Source: Aquabacterium commune
Lineage (GTDB): Bacteria > Pseudomonadota > Gammaproteobacteria > Burkholderiales > Burkholderiaceae_C
NCBI RefSeq assembly: GCF_004362855.1
Contig: NZ_SNXW01000001.1
Coordinates: 184,121 to 248,120 of the forward strand
DNA length: 64,000 nucleotides
Reading direction: 5' to 3'
Numbering within the stretch: position 1 is the stretch's first letter; each line of letters starts with the position of its first letter. Positions 1 to 8,299 of the stretch are shown in pieces. Below the pieces are notes generated by a model. The model saw only the letters and a program-made list of their open reading frames with translations, ran no database searches and was not told where the DNA came from. Both the position numbers and the translations under genes were made by a program.

Positions 1-113
1 TTGAAGTCAGGGGCGGCGTCGCCTTCTTTGAGGGCGGCCTGCGCAGGCACGGCGCTCAGCAGGGCCGCAGCGGCCAGGCCAGCGGCAACGGTGTTCAGGA
101 ATCGGTTTGTCAT
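1..113 (-). CDS. Secreted peroxiredoxin/thioredoxin-fold protein, N-terminal fragment
   Basis: Only the first 37 codons are inside the window. The ATG is at 113 on the minus strand. They encode a clear signal peptide (MTNRFLNTVAAGLAAAALL, cleavage near AQA-AL) followed by LKEGDAAPDF, the usual opening of AhpC/TSA or TlpA-type redoxins (xGxxAPDF). The product should be exported to the periplasm and act on peroxides or thiols. It lies 22 bp after the diheme cytochrome gene on the same strand and is probably the last visible gene of that operon. The catalytic cysteine lies outside the window, so one-Cys, two-Cys or TlpA type cannot be decided. Confidence 0.7.
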   Translation of the reverse strand, partial: MTNRFLNTVAAGLAAAALLSAVPAQAALKEGDAAPDF

Positions 114-135
114 CTGGGTGCTTTCAATGTGGGCA

Positions 136-852
136 TCACTGGCTGGCCAGGTGCGTGGCCAGGGCTTCGATTTCGGCGTCGGTCAAAGGTGCCAGGGCCT
201 TGTTCATGACGCCATCGGGGCTGTTCTTGCGGTCGCCAGAGCGCCAGTCGCGCAACTGCTTGTCCAGGTAGCGCCATTCCTGGCCGGCAATGCGCGGGGC
301 CAGTGCGGCCCCCTTGGCCTGATGGCTGTGGCAGCTGGCACAGGCCGGCACGCCGCGCGTGGCATCGCCTTGCTCATACAGACGCTGACCGATGGCCGAG
401 GCGGCAGCCGCTTTCGGGTCGGGTTCGCCCTTCATCACCGGCAAGCTGGCGAAATAGGCCGAGATGTCGCGCACGTCCTCGTCGCTCACGCTGCGCGCCA
501 TGATGGCCATCTGGTCGTGCTTGCGCGCGCCGGATCGGAAGTCCTGCATCTGCTTGACGAGGTAAGCCGCGTCCTGGCCTGCCAGCTTGGCGAACTTGCC
601 CTCGGGGCCGTTGGCATGGCCTGCGCCCTGTCCGTCGATGCCATGGCACTCCTGACAGCGCTCGCTGTCGATCTTCTCGCGCCCCAGCAGGGGGTTGCCT
701 TGCTGAGGAGGGGTCGGGGGGGCACTCACTTTCGGCACCGCAGCAGCCTTTGCCGCCCACGCCGCCATGGGCCACACAGCGCCCCACACCGGCACGAACA
801 ACAGCACAGACAACACGGCACCCATCGTTTGGTTCACAACTTGGTTCGGCAA
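136..852 (-). CDS. Diheme c-type cytochrome, cytochrome c4-like
   Basis: A 238-residue exported protein with two CxxCH heme sites, C66-C69-H70 (CQECH) and C171-C174-H175 (CASCH). Each is followed by a c-type domain ending in a helix typical of class I cytochromes (DEDVRDISAYFASL and DAEIEALATHLASQ), with Met residues available as distal ligands. Two such domains at this length match cytochrome c4-type periplasmic electron carriers. The start used is TTG at 852, because GAGGG lies 7 bases upstream. An ATG nine codons later would also leave a signal sequence. The gene sits 9 bp after the class II cytochrome gene, so the two are probably co-transcribed electron-transfer partners. Confidence 0.85.
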   Translation of the reverse strand: MPNQVVNQTMGAVLSVLLFVPVWGAVWPMAAWAAKAAAVPKVSAPPTPPQQGNPLLGREKIDSERCQECHGIDGQGAGHANGPEGKFAKLAGQDAAYLVKQMQDFRSGARKHDQMAIMARSVSDEDVRDISAYFASLPVMKGEPDPKAAAASAIGQRLYEQGDATRGVPACASCHSHQAKGAALAPRIAGQEWRYLDKQLRDWRSGDRKNSPDGVMNKALAPLTDAEIEALATHLASQ

Positions 853-861
853 AACACACCC

Positions 862-1254
862 TCAGGACTTCTTGTAGAAGGTGTGGCAGGTGCGGCAGGT
901 GCGCGACAAGGTCGTGGCCGAGTCAGACGCCGTGCCGAAATCCTTGGTCGCCACCGACTTGACGATGGCTTCGGACAACTCACGGCTCTTGCGCGACAGG
1001 TCCACGGCATCGGGCGCATCGCCCTTGGCCACGAAATGCGCCTCCACCTTGCCGAACAGCGCCTGCAACTCCTTGGCGTCCGAGGTGCTGCCGGGGGCGT
1101 TCTGCGTGGCGATGTTCGAGGCCAGGCTCTTGTTGGTGTCCTCGATGGTCTGCATCAGGTCCATGTCCAGCTCGGTGTCGGCGGCGCGAACGCCTCCGAA
1201 CACCGCAGCCAGCAGGGCCAGCGCGACCCAGGTCTTGCGGGCTCCTTTCAGCAT
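862..1254 (-). CDS. Class II c-type cytochrome (cytochrome c'-like), 130 aa
   Basis: A signal peptide (MLKGARKTWVALALLAAVFGG..RA) precedes a mostly helical domain. A single heme motif CRTCH lies at residues 120-124, only six residues from the end. A heme site at the extreme C-terminus of a four-helix protein is the hallmark of class II (c') cytochromes. These act in the periplasm as electron carriers or ligand-binding proteins. The start codon shares one base with the stop of the DUF1501 gene (TGATG arrangement), implying translational coupling. Homologues are often annotated only as cytochrome c. The physiological partner is not evident, but the neighbours suggest a redox relay with the diheme cytochrome. 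Confidence 0.75.
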   Translation of the reverse strand: MLKGARKTWVALALLAAVFGGVRAADTELDMDLMQTIEDTNKSLASNIATQNAPGSTSDAKELQALFGKVEAHFVAKGDAPDAVDLSRKSRELSEAIVKSVATKDFGTASDSATTLSRTCRTCHTFYKKS

Positions 1255-2705
1255 CAGGCCAGGATCTCCTTGATGACCTTGCCGTACACCACGGTCGGGC
1301 GCTCGGAACGGCCGTTGTGGATGAAGGTCGTCTTGAGGTGGTCCAGGCCCATCAGGTGCAGCACGGTGGCGTGCAAGTCGTAGGTGTCCACGGCTTTGTC
1401 CTTGTCGGCCACCTGCAGGCCCACCTCGTCGGTTTCACCGTAAGTGAAGCCGGCCTTGAGGCCACCACCGGCCATCCACTGCGTGTAGCCCCAGGGGTTG
1501 TGGTCGCGGCCGGTGCCGCTTTCGCCCCAGGAGGTGCGGCCGAACTCGGAGGTCCACACCACCAGCGTGCTGTCCAGCAGGCCGCGCTCCTTCAGGTCGT
1601 GCAGCAGGCCGGCGATGGGCTTGTCCACCATGCGGGCCATGACGGCGTGGTTGGCGTCCAGCTCGCTGTGGGCGTCCCAGCTCTGGCGGTCGATGTCCAC
1701 GCCCTCGGGGAAGCCCGACACCACCTGCACGAAGCGCACGCCGCGCTCCACCAGGCGGCGGGCGCGCAGCAGCACCTCGCCATAGCTCTGGCTGGTCTTG
1801 TCGTTCAGGCCGTACAGCTCCTTCGTGGCGGCGCTTTCCTTGCCGATGTCCACCGCAGCGGGTGCGGCGGCCTGCATGCGGTCGGCCAGTTCATAGGACT
1901 GCAGGCGGGCCTTCAGCTCGGTGTCGTGCGGGTAGTGTTCGGCACCGATCAGGTTCAGGCGCTTGAGCAAATCCAGCGAGGTGCGCTGCTGCACGGCGTT
2001 GCGCAACTCGGGGCGCTCCAGGTAGAGGATGGGAGAGTCGCCGGGGCGGAAGGCCGTGCCCTGGTAGACGGCCGGCAGGAAGCCTGCGCTCCAGTTGACC
2101 GAACCGGCCGAAGGCTCGCGGTCGCCGTTGTAGAGCACCACGTAGGACGGCAGGTCGGGGTTGGCCGAGCCCAGGGCGTAGTTGATCCAGGCGCCCAGCG
2201 AGGGACGGCCCGGGTTCAGGTCACCCGTGTTGAGCTTGAGGATGGAAATGTCGTGGGTGGCGCCCACGGTGGTGCTGGACTTGATGAAGGTCAGCTTGTC
2301 GGCCTGGGTGGCCAGGTTGGGCAGCAGGTTGGAGAACCACGCACCGCTTTCGCCATGCTGCTTCCAGGTGCGTTCGTTGGACGCGTACAGCTTGCCCACG
2401 CCGCCCTGCGTGCTGGTCTTGATGCCCTTGAGGAAGGAGGCAGGCACCGGCTGGCCGGCCAGCTTCTGCAGGTCGGGCTTGTGGTCGTACAGGTCCAGCG
2501 TGGAAGGCGCGCCGTTCTGGTGCAACCAGATCACCGACTTGATCTTGGCGGGAAACTGCGGCGCCTTGGTCGCCAGCGGGTCCAGCAGCTCGGCCGCGGT
2601 GGCGGCACTGACGTGGCCGATGCCGGGGATGAAACCGCCCAGGGCGGCGCCACCCAGGCCCAGGCCGGCTTGGCGCAAAAAGGCGCGACGTTGATCGTTG
2701 CTCAT
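1254..2705 (-). CDS. DUF1501 family protein, Tat-exported, alkaline-phosphatase-superfamily fold
   Basis: A 483-residue protein starting with a twin-arginine signal (RRAFLRQAGLGLGGAALGG). The body has DUF1501 landmarks: an early WLHQNGAPSTLDLYDHKP segment, WTSEFGRT and GRDHNPWGYTQW. The last two resemble metal-site loops of the sulfatase/alkaline phosphatase superfamily. I see no cysteine anywhere in the protein, so a Cys-derived formylglycine of the classical sulfatase type is impossible. DUF1501 proteins are abundant in planctomycetes next to DUF1549/DUF1553 genes, and that pairing is reproduced here 46 bp downstream of such a gene. The reaction is unknown; a hydrolase on an exported or periplasmic substrate is an inference from the fold only. 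Confidence 0.85.
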   Translation of the reverse strand: MSNDQRRAFLRQAGLGLGGAALGGFIPGIGHVSAATAAELLDPLATKAPQFPAKIKSVIWLHQNGAPSTLDLYDHKPDLQKLAGQPVPASFLKGIKTSTQGGVGKLYASNERTWKQHGESGAWFSNLLPNLATQADKLTFIKSSTTVGATHDISILKLNTGDLNPGRPSLGAWINYALGSANPDLPSYVVLYNGDREPSAGSVNWSAGFLPAVYQGTAFRPGDSPILYLERPELRNAVQQRTSLDLLKRLNLIGAEHYPHDTELKARLQSYELADRMQAAAPAAVDIGKESAATKELYGLNDKTSQSYGEVLLRARRLVERGVRFVQVVSGFPEGVDIDRQSWDAHSELDANHAVMARMVDKPIAGLLHDLKERGLLDSTLVVWTSEFGRTSWGESGTGRDHNPWGYTQWMAGGGLKAGFTYGETDEVGLQVADKDKAVDTYDLHATVLHLMGLDHLKTTFIHNGRSERPTVVYGKVIKEILA

Positions 2706-2751
2706 GTGTGTTCCTTGTCTTCGTTCAATCGATGTGTTGAAAAAATCGGGC

Positions 2752-5094
2752 TCAGAACCGGTAGGCGAAGCTGTTCGAATTGGCCACCGTGTGCACCAGG
2801 TCCACGAAGGCGGCGGAGCGCACCGGGTCGTAGTTCTTGGTGTCCTTCAGGCCCTGGGGCACGGCCACTTCGAACTTGCCGGTGGCGACCTTCTGGCGGA
2901 TGGCGATCTGCTGCTCGGCGAGGAACTGCTTGAGGGCAGCACGCTCGGTCTTGCTCGGGTCACGGGCGAACAGGATTTCGTACACGCGGCTGAGCTGGGC
3001 GTCTTCGCTCGGGCCGGCCTCGTTGATCACGCGGCCTGCCAGCGCCTGGCTCCAGTCAAAGACGACCTCGCTGTTGAAGAGCGTCAGGGCCTGCAGCGGC
3101 GTGGTCGTCACGTCCCGCTTGTGGTGCGGGTTGTTCGGGTTGGCCGGGTCGAAGTTCTGCGTGATGGGGTACGGGAAGCTGCGGCGCGTGAACACGTAGA
3201 TGCTGCGGCGGTGCCAGTCTTCCTTGTTCTCCGACACCGTCCAGGCGCGGTTGCCATTGAAGTCTTGCGACTTCCCCACATCACCGACCTTCAGCACCGG
3301 CGGGAACACCGAGGGGCCACCGACCTTGTCCACCAGCAGGCCCGATGCGTAGAGCAGCGAGTCACGGATGACTTCGGCTTCCAGGCGCTTGCGGGGGTAA
3401 ACCGCCAGCAGCTTGTTCTCCGGGTCGGCCTTGACCACCTCAGCGCGCTCATCGGAAGCCTGGCGGTAGGTCGCCGACAGCAGGATCTCGCGGTGCAACT
3501 TCTTGACGCTCCAGCCGTTCGCCACGAAGCGCGAAGCCAGGTGGTCCAGCAACTCGGGGTTCGTGGGCTTCTGGCCAGCCCGACCGAAGTCGGCCACGGT
3601 CGGCACGATGCCCTTGTCGAAGTACTGGGCCCACACGCGGTTGGCGTACACGCGGGCGGTCAGTGGGTTGCTGTCGCTGCTCAGCCACTGGGCCAGCGCG
3701 CTGCGGCGACCCGAAGACTTGTCCGTCGGCGTGATGGCGACCTCACCCTTGCCCCCCCACAGCGCCGGGATGCCCGGGTTCACCGCTTCCAGCGGACGCT
3801 CATGGATGCCACCGAAGCGCACATGGGTGGCCGGCACCTCCTTGTTCGTCAGCTCGAAAGCCGTGGTCAGCCAGGTGCTGCCTTTGGCGGGCTTGAGCTT
3901 GTCGAACTTCTTGAGCTCGGCCTGCAGGGCCTGGTACTGCTTCCACTTCTCGACGTTGTCGGGATTGTGGTCGGTGCGGTCCTTCTCCTCGGCGGTGTTG
4001 CGCAGGTACTGGACGATTTCGTTGTCGGACGCCACGGCCTGCTTGCGCCAGTTCACCCACTTGTCAAGCGCGGTCCACTCGCCTTCGGGCTTGAAGATGG
4101 CGGCGCGGCTGTCGTCAAGGTAGCGCTCGTTGTAGTACTTGCGACCGGCCTCGCGCACGGTGTCCAGGATGGCTTTCTGCTTGGCGCGGATGTCCTTGGT
4201 GGCGTCCTGGTAGGCGGCCTGGGCCTTGAGGAACTCCTTGTCGTATTCGGTCTCGGTGCCTTGGGCCAACGGCGTCTTCTCGTTGAAGGCGGTGTTGGCG
4301 AAGAAGGCCTGCAGCTGGAAGTACTCCTTCTGGCTGACGCGGTCCGACTTGTGGTTGTGGCAACGGGCGCAACCGATGGTGCTGGACAGGAAGGTCTCAC
4401 CGACCAGGTCGGTCATGTCGGTTTCGATCTGGTACTTGCGCTGCACCAGGTCGCGTGAGTTGAAGTTGTCGGGGTAGCCGGCCAGGAAGCCAGTGGCGAC
4501 GCGCGCCTCCTGGCTGTCAGGCCACAGTTCGTCACCCGCAACCTGCTCCTGGATGAAGCGCGAGAAGGGCTTGTCCTGGTTGAAGGCGTTGATGACGTAG
4601 TCGCGGTAACGCCAGTTGTTCGGGCGCGTGTTGTCGTTCTGGAAGCCGGTGCTGTCGGCGTAGCGGGCCAGGTCCAGCCAGCGGCGGGCCTGACGCTCGC
4701 CGAAGTGGTGCGACGCCAGCAGGCGGTCCACCAGGTTCTCGTAGGCCTTGGGCGACTTGTCGTTGACGAAGGCCTTGATCTCCTCCGGCGTGGGCAGCAG
4801 GCCCCAGGCGTCCAGGGTGGCGCGACGGATGAAGGTGGCGCGATCGGCTTCAGCCGACGGCTTCAGCCCAGCGGCTTCCTGTTGGGCCAACACGAAGGCG
4901 TCGACGGGCGAGCGCACCCACTTGCCGTTCTTGACCTGGGGAACCACCGGCGCCTTGACTGCCTGGTAGGGGCTCCAGCGCGCAGACGTGGCAGATGTGG
5001 ATTTGGTCGAAGGCTCGGCCTGCTGGGTTTCGGCGGCATGCAGAGAAACAGCCACGAGACCGGCAGCGGCAGAAACAAGCCACTTCTTATTCAT
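2752..5094 (-). CDS. DUF1549/DUF1553 (planctomycete-type PSCyt2/PSD1) exported protein
   Basis: About 780 residues with a signal peptide (MNKKWLVSAAAGLVAVSLHA). The N-terminal half is DUF1549-like: RRATLDAWGLLPTPEEI, then WLDLARYADSTGFQND, then a CARCHNHK motif near residue 241. The C-terminal half is DUF1553-like (NPLTARVYANRVWAQYF, TTPLQALTLFNSEVVF). The CxxCH could bind heme, although the family is known mainly from sequence. ATG at 5094 is preferred over TTG at 5100 because GGAGG then has a proper 8-base spacing. It is the first gene of the leftward operon, about 130 bases downstream of a strong sigma-54 promoter. Planctomycete versions often carry an extra fused cytochrome domain. Here separate cytochrome genes follow. 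Confidence 0.85.
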   Translation of the reverse strand: MNKKWLVSAAAGLVAVSLHAAETQQAEPSTKSTSATSARWSPYQAVKAPVVPQVKNGKWVRSPVDAFVLAQQEAAGLKPSAEADRATFIRRATLDAWGLLPTPEEIKAFVNDKSPKAYENLVDRLLASHHFGERQARRWLDLARYADSTGFQNDNTRPNNWRYRDYVINAFNQDKPFSRFIQEQVAGDELWPDSQEARVATGFLAGYPDNFNSRDLVQRKYQIETDMTDLVGETFLSSTIGCARCHNHKSDRVSQKEYFQLQAFFANTAFNEKTPLAQGTETEYDKEFLKAQAAYQDATKDIRAKQKAILDTVREAGRKYYNERYLDDSRAAIFKPEGEWTALDKWVNWRKQAVASDNEIVQYLRNTAEEKDRTDHNPDNVEKWKQYQALQAELKKFDKLKPAKGSTWLTTAFELTNKEVPATHVRFGGIHERPLEAVNPGIPALWGGKGEVAITPTDKSSGRRSALAQWLSSDSNPLTARVYANRVWAQYFDKGIVPTVADFGRAGQKPTNPELLDHLASRFVANGWSVKKLHREILLSATYRQASDERAEVVKADPENKLLAVYPRKRLEAEVIRDSLLYASGLLVDKVGGPSVFPPVLKVGDVGKSQDFNGNRAWTVSENKEDWHRRSIYVFTRRSFPYPITQNFDPANPNNPHHKRDVTTTPLQALTLFNSEVVFDWSQALAGRVINEAGPSEDAQLSRVYEILFARDPSKTERAALKQFLAEQQIAIRQKVATGKFEVAVPQGLKDTKNYDPVRSAAFVDLVHTVANSNSFAYRF

Positions 5095-5236
5095 TTTCAA
5101 GCCCTCCAGATGCGATACGCGAAAAAATCATTTGCTTGCTTTCTTGGGATATATCCAATAACCAAAACCCGGCCCGACACTTCATGGCAACAGCACGCCA
5201 ACTGCCTGGATGCATCGGATGCAGGGTCAGGCAAAC

Positions 5237-5251
5237 GCAAATGTTGTGCCA
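5237..5251 (-). promoter_or_regulatory. Sigma-54 (-24/-12) promoter for the DUF1549 operon
   Basis: Read on the minus strand the site is TGGCACAACATTTGC, preceded by T. It matches the YTGGCAC-N5-TTGC consensus with the exact GG-to-GC spacing of 10 bases (GG at 5250-5249, GC at 5238-5237). Transcription would start near 5225, giving a leader of about 130 bases before the ATG at 5094. A second sigma-54 promoter points the other way at 5479-5494, and a sigma-54 activator is encoded in the same cluster at 12407-13651. Confidence 0.8.
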
Positions 5252-5288
5252 AATCACCCATGGATTTCACACGAAAGCTGTATAGACG

Positions 5289-5301
5289 TAAGTTATTGAT
5301 T
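5289..5301 (-). promoter_or_regulatory. Integration host factor (IHF) consensus site
   Basis: On the minus strand the bases read AATCAATAACTTA, an exact match to WATCAANNNNTTR. It lies in an AT-rich stretch about 40 bp upstream of the leftward sigma-54 promoter, between that promoter and the palindromic elements at 5323-5402. This is where IHF normally bends DNA to bring a sigma-54 activator to its promoter. Only a partial match (AATCAA at 5432-5437) is seen on the porin side. Confidence 0.6.
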
Positions 5302-5322
5302 TAAATACTTATTTTCAAAAGT

Positions 5323-5402
5323 CATGTGCACATGAGATCCCCTCATGGCGTCATCAGAAGGCACCTGACAGTCGGGAAAGTTGAATCCCCAACACATGAG
5401 AT
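5323..5402. promoter_or_regulatory. Candidate upstream activator site(s): overlapping palindromes and direct repeats
   Basis: CATGTGCACATG at 5323-5334 is a perfect 12-bp palindrome. CATGAG at 5331-5336 and CTCATG at 5342-5347 form an overlapping inverted repeat with a 5-bp spacer. CACATGAGAT occurs at 5329-5338 and again at 5393-5402, 64 bp apart. The block lies between the two divergent sigma-54 promoters, roughly 75-150 bp upstream of the leftward -24 element and 75-155 bp upstream of the rightward one. That is normal enhancer distance. The ATGTGCA half-site recurs upstream of the XRE-cupin/sigma-54 activator genes at 14454-14476. Confidence 0.5.
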
Positions 5403-5478
5403 GCTGAAAAATCACCGCCACGCTTTGCATAAATCAACACAAGCCTCTCAAAACCCCTGAATTCACCCGCAAACCGGC

Positions 5479-5494
5479 TGGCACAAACCCTGCA
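5479..5494 (+). promoter_or_regulatory. Sigma-54 (-24/-12) promoter for the porin-ABC transporter genes
   Basis: The site reads TGGCACAAACCCTGCA, preceded by C, with GG at 5480-5481 and GC at 5492-5493. That is the exact 10-base spacing of sigma-54 promoters, with one departure (C for T) in the -12 element. Transcription would begin near 5505, about 45 bases before the porin start at 5549. The divergent promoter at 5237-5251 has the same architecture. Confidence 0.75.
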
Positions 5495-5548
5495 ATAGAT
5501 TGGATTCTCAAAAAATTCCAGACAGCCATCGACACAGGAGTTATCAAG

Positions 5549-7135
5549 GTGCCTTTCCAGAAAAAAACACAGGTGGCCATCGCGGCGCTGATCGCGCTGA
5601 GCAGCGTCACCGCCCAAGCCCAGTCCAGCAACAACGAGGTGCAATCCCTCAAGAACACGGTCGAAGAGCTTCGCCGCCAAGTTGAAGAGTTGCGCGGCCT
5701 GGTCAAGCAGGGCCCTGCCAGCACGGCTGCACCTGCCGCACCGGCCGAAGGTGAGAGCCAGGAGAGCATCGATGCACGCACATCGGCCTCCAAGGCCGAC
5801 ATCCAAGGCTTGCGCACCGACCTGGAGAACTACAAGTACGACCAGTCACGACTGCAGGAACGCAACATCCCCAGCGTGCTGCGCAACACCCGCATTGGCG
5901 GCAGCGTCACCCTGGGCTATGACAAGCGCAGCCCAGCCTTCCAGGTCGGCGACAGCCAGACCACGGCAGCCACCGCTGGCGCACCCGGTGAGCCCCGCAA
6001 GAACGGCTTCAGAGCGCCCAGCGTGGCGTTGAACTTCGCGGGCAACCTCTACCGCGACTATGCCGAAGGCAAGAACCTGACTTACAGAGTCGCCCTGAGC
6101 GTGGCCTCGACCGGAACCAACGCCACCAACAACTCACAGGTCAACCTGACAGATGCCTGGGCCCGCTACAGCTTCCAGCCGGCCACCGGCAACTTGGAAG
6201 ACCCGATTGGCACCATCACCCTCGGCCAGCAGGCCGTTCCCTTCGGCTTGGACGCGCCCGCGCTCGACCCCGAAGTCCGTGCCGTGATCAACAACGCCTT
6301 GTTTGTCAGCGGCCTGGGCCTGGCCGACCGCCAGGTCGGCCTGCTGGTGCAAGGCGACTACGACCCCTACGTCGACTTCACCAACAACTACCGCGCGCCG
6401 CTGCTGCAGTACTCGCTGGGCTTCTTCAACGGCAACGGCCCCAACAAGAACGACAACAACTCCAACCGCGACTGGATTGCCCGCGTGGCCTACACCTTGC
6501 CGGTGGACTACACGAGTTGGCTGCGCCAACTGCAGTTCGGTGTGTCGTACTACAAGCGCAACCCGACGATCGCCACCAGTGCCAGCCCCACGGCTTTGGC
6601 CACATCGCTGACAGGCCGCAGCGGCGAGCAAAGCATCCGCGGCTTTGACATCAACTGGACCCACCTGCCCTTCTCAATCGCCTACGAATGGGCCTACGGC
6701 AAAACCGAGATCGGCCCGGGCGTCGCGGCAACGGCCACGACACCCGCTGGGCTCACCCTGGCTCAATCGCGCCTGATCAACCCTGACGACTTCAAGCGCG
6801 GCGTCGGTCAGTACATCAACCTGGGCTACACCTTTGGTGAGCAGTTCCTGGCCAGCTCGCGCAACCAGGGCAAGTTCGACGACTTCTGGCCCACCTCTTT
6901 CCAGGCCTTCGTTCGCGCCGACACCTTCGACCCCAACCGCGCCGACAAGTCACGCAAAGACCGCCAGTTCCGCACCACGCTGGGCCTGAACGTGTTCTTC
7001 GCCGAAACCACCCGCTTCCAGATCAATTACTTCAAGGACCGCAACCAGAACGGCGTGGACGCCCTCTTGCCCAACACCACGACCGTGGGCAAGCGGCAAA
7101 ACGGCGTCCAGGCCCAGCTCGTCGCTGCCTTCTGA
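5549..7135 (+). CDS. Outer-membrane porin with N-terminal coiled coil (DcaP / OprO-P-like)
   Basis: A 528-residue exported protein. It starts at GTG with CAGGAG 8 bases upstream, then a signal peptide ending near TAQAQ. Residues 25-52 (NNEVQSLKNTVEELRRQVEEL) form a heptad coiled coil. The rest is a beta-barrel pattern of alternating aromatic strands and Asn/Gly turns ending in a terminal Phe (LVAAF), the outer-membrane assembly signal. This layout fits DcaP-like trimeric porins, which admit anions and organic acids. It follows a sigma-54 promoter directly and is 28 bp from the binding-protein gene, so it is probably the outer-membrane entry route for the importer's substrate. Confidence 0.85.
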   Translation: MPFQKKTQVAIAALIALSSVTAQAQSSNNEVQSLKNTVEELRRQVEELRGLVKQGPASTAAPAAPAEGESQESIDARTSASKADIQGLRTDLENYKYDQSRLQERNIPSVLRNTRIGGSVTLGYDKRSPAFQVGDSQTTAATAGAPGEPRKNGFRAPSVALNFAGNLYRDYAEGKNLTYRVALSVASTGTNATNNSQVNLTDAWARYSFQPATGNLEDPIGTITLGQQAVPFGLDAPALDPEVRAVINNALFVSGLGLADRQVGLLVQGDYDPYVDFTNNYRAPLLQYSLGFFNGNGPNKNDNNSNRDWIARVAYTLPVDYTSWLRQLQFGVSYYKRNPTIATSASPTALATSLTGRSGEQSIRGFDINWTHLPFSIAYEWAYGKTEIGPGVAATATTPAGLTLAQSRLINPDDFKRGVGQYINLGYTFGEQFLASSRNQGKFDDFWPTSFQAFVRADTFDPNRADKSRKDRQFRTTLGLNVFFAETTRFQINYFKDRNQNGVDALLPNTTTVGKRQNGVQAQLVAAF

Positions 7136-7163
7136 TCACCTCACATCACCGGAGTCCAACAAC

Positions 7164-8261
7164 ATGAAACGCCGTTCATTCAACACCCTCCTGACCTCTG
7201 GCCTGGCTGCGCCCGCCCTGATCGGCCTGTCCACTGGCACCGCACGCGCACAAGCGGGCGGCAAGCCCACCACCATCCGCATCGGCTTCCCCGGCGCAGG
7301 CACCGGTGGCCGCCCCTTGCCCACCTCCGGCTTCACCGCCAACGTCGTCTTCCGTGGCGACCTGGAGCAAGAGTTCGCCGCCGAAGGCATCAAGATCGAA
7401 TGGAAGTACTACGTGGGCGCCGGCCCGGCCTTGAACGAGGCGTATGCCAACGGCCTGCTCGACTTCTGCTTCGGCCACGGTGATTTGCCGCTGATCGTGG
7501 GCCGCTCCACCGGTCTGAAGCACAAAATCCTGCTGTCCTCGGGTCGCGGCGGCGACGTGTACTTCATCACCCCGGCAGCTTCGAGCGCCAAGAGCCTGTC
7601 CGACCTGCAAGGCAAGACCTTGTCGGTGCAGAAGGGAACCGCTGGCCAGCTGACGCTGTACCGCTTCCTGGACAAGTACGGCTTCAAGGAACCCGAAAAG
7701 CAGTTCCGCATCATCAGCCAGATCCGCGACGACCGCGTGGCCGCGCTCTCCACGGGCGACGTGCACGGCGCCATCGAAACGCCCTTCGGCCTGGAAGCCC
7801 GCGGTGTGGCCAAGCGTCTGGCCGAGATCTACGACGAACCCATCATCAACCGCCCTGGCTCCCTCTGGGTCGGTGAAGCCTTCGAGCAGAAGTACCCCGA
7901 TCTGGTGCAGCGCATCGTCAACCGCGTGGTCAAGACAGCCCACTGGAGCACGCTGGAAGCCAACCGCGAGACCCAGTACCAGTACTGGACCCGCTCGGGC
8001 GTGAACACCTACATCGACAACAAGCGCGTGTGGGACCGCACCAAGGACCTGCGCTCGCGCCACAACCCGCTGCTGGACGACTACTACACCGCGTCCATCC
8101 AGCGCTCCATCGACGAGATCAAGGGCTACCGCCTGTCTCGCCGCGAGGTGAGCCTGGAAGGTTGGATCGAGCCCAAGTACCTCAACAACGCATTGCGCGA
8201 GCAGAAGCTGGAGACGTACTGGCCCACCCAGGACGCCACCGGCAAGTTCGTCCGCACCTGA
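7164..8261 (+). CDS. ABC transporter substrate-binding protein, SsuA/TauA/nitrate type
   Basis: A 365-residue periplasmic binding protein with an N-terminal signal containing twin arginines (MKRRSFNTLLTSGLAAPALIGL). The fold features match NMT1/SsuA-like proteins: an early IRIGFPGAG strand, NEAYANGLLDFCFGHGDLPL, and LQGKTLSVQKGTAGQLTLYRFL. This family delivers sulfonates, taurine, nitrate/cyanate or thiamine precursors to ABC permeases. Two permease genes and an ATPase gene follow at once. The sulfur-starvation features of the cluster favour an organosulfur ligand, but residues alone do not prove it. Confidence 0.85.
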   Translation: MKRRSFNTLLTSGLAAPALIGLSTGTARAQAGGKPTTIRIGFPGAGTGGRPLPTSGFTANVVFRGDLEQEFAAEGIKIEWKYYVGAGPALNEAYANGLLDFCFGHGDLPLIVGRSTGLKHKILLSSGRGGDVYFITPAASSAKSLSDLQGKTLSVQKGTAGQLTLYRFLDKYGFKEPEKQFRIISQIRDDRVAALSTGDVHGAIETPFGLEARGVAKRLAEIYDEPIINRPGSLWVGEAFEQKYPDLVQRIVNRVVKTAHWSTLEANRETQYQYWTRSGVNTYIDNKRVWDRTKDLRSRHNPLLDDYYTASIQRSIDEIKGYRLSRREVSLEGWIEPKYLNNALREQKLETYWPTQDATGKFVRT

Positions 8262-8299
8262 CCCCAGCCTGACACCCGCGTTCCCAGGAGATTCCCACC

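Noticed and set aside
1254..2705. Annotation of the DUF1501 protein as a classical sulfatase
   Set aside because: No CxPxR/SxPxR formylglycine motif and no cysteine in the protein.
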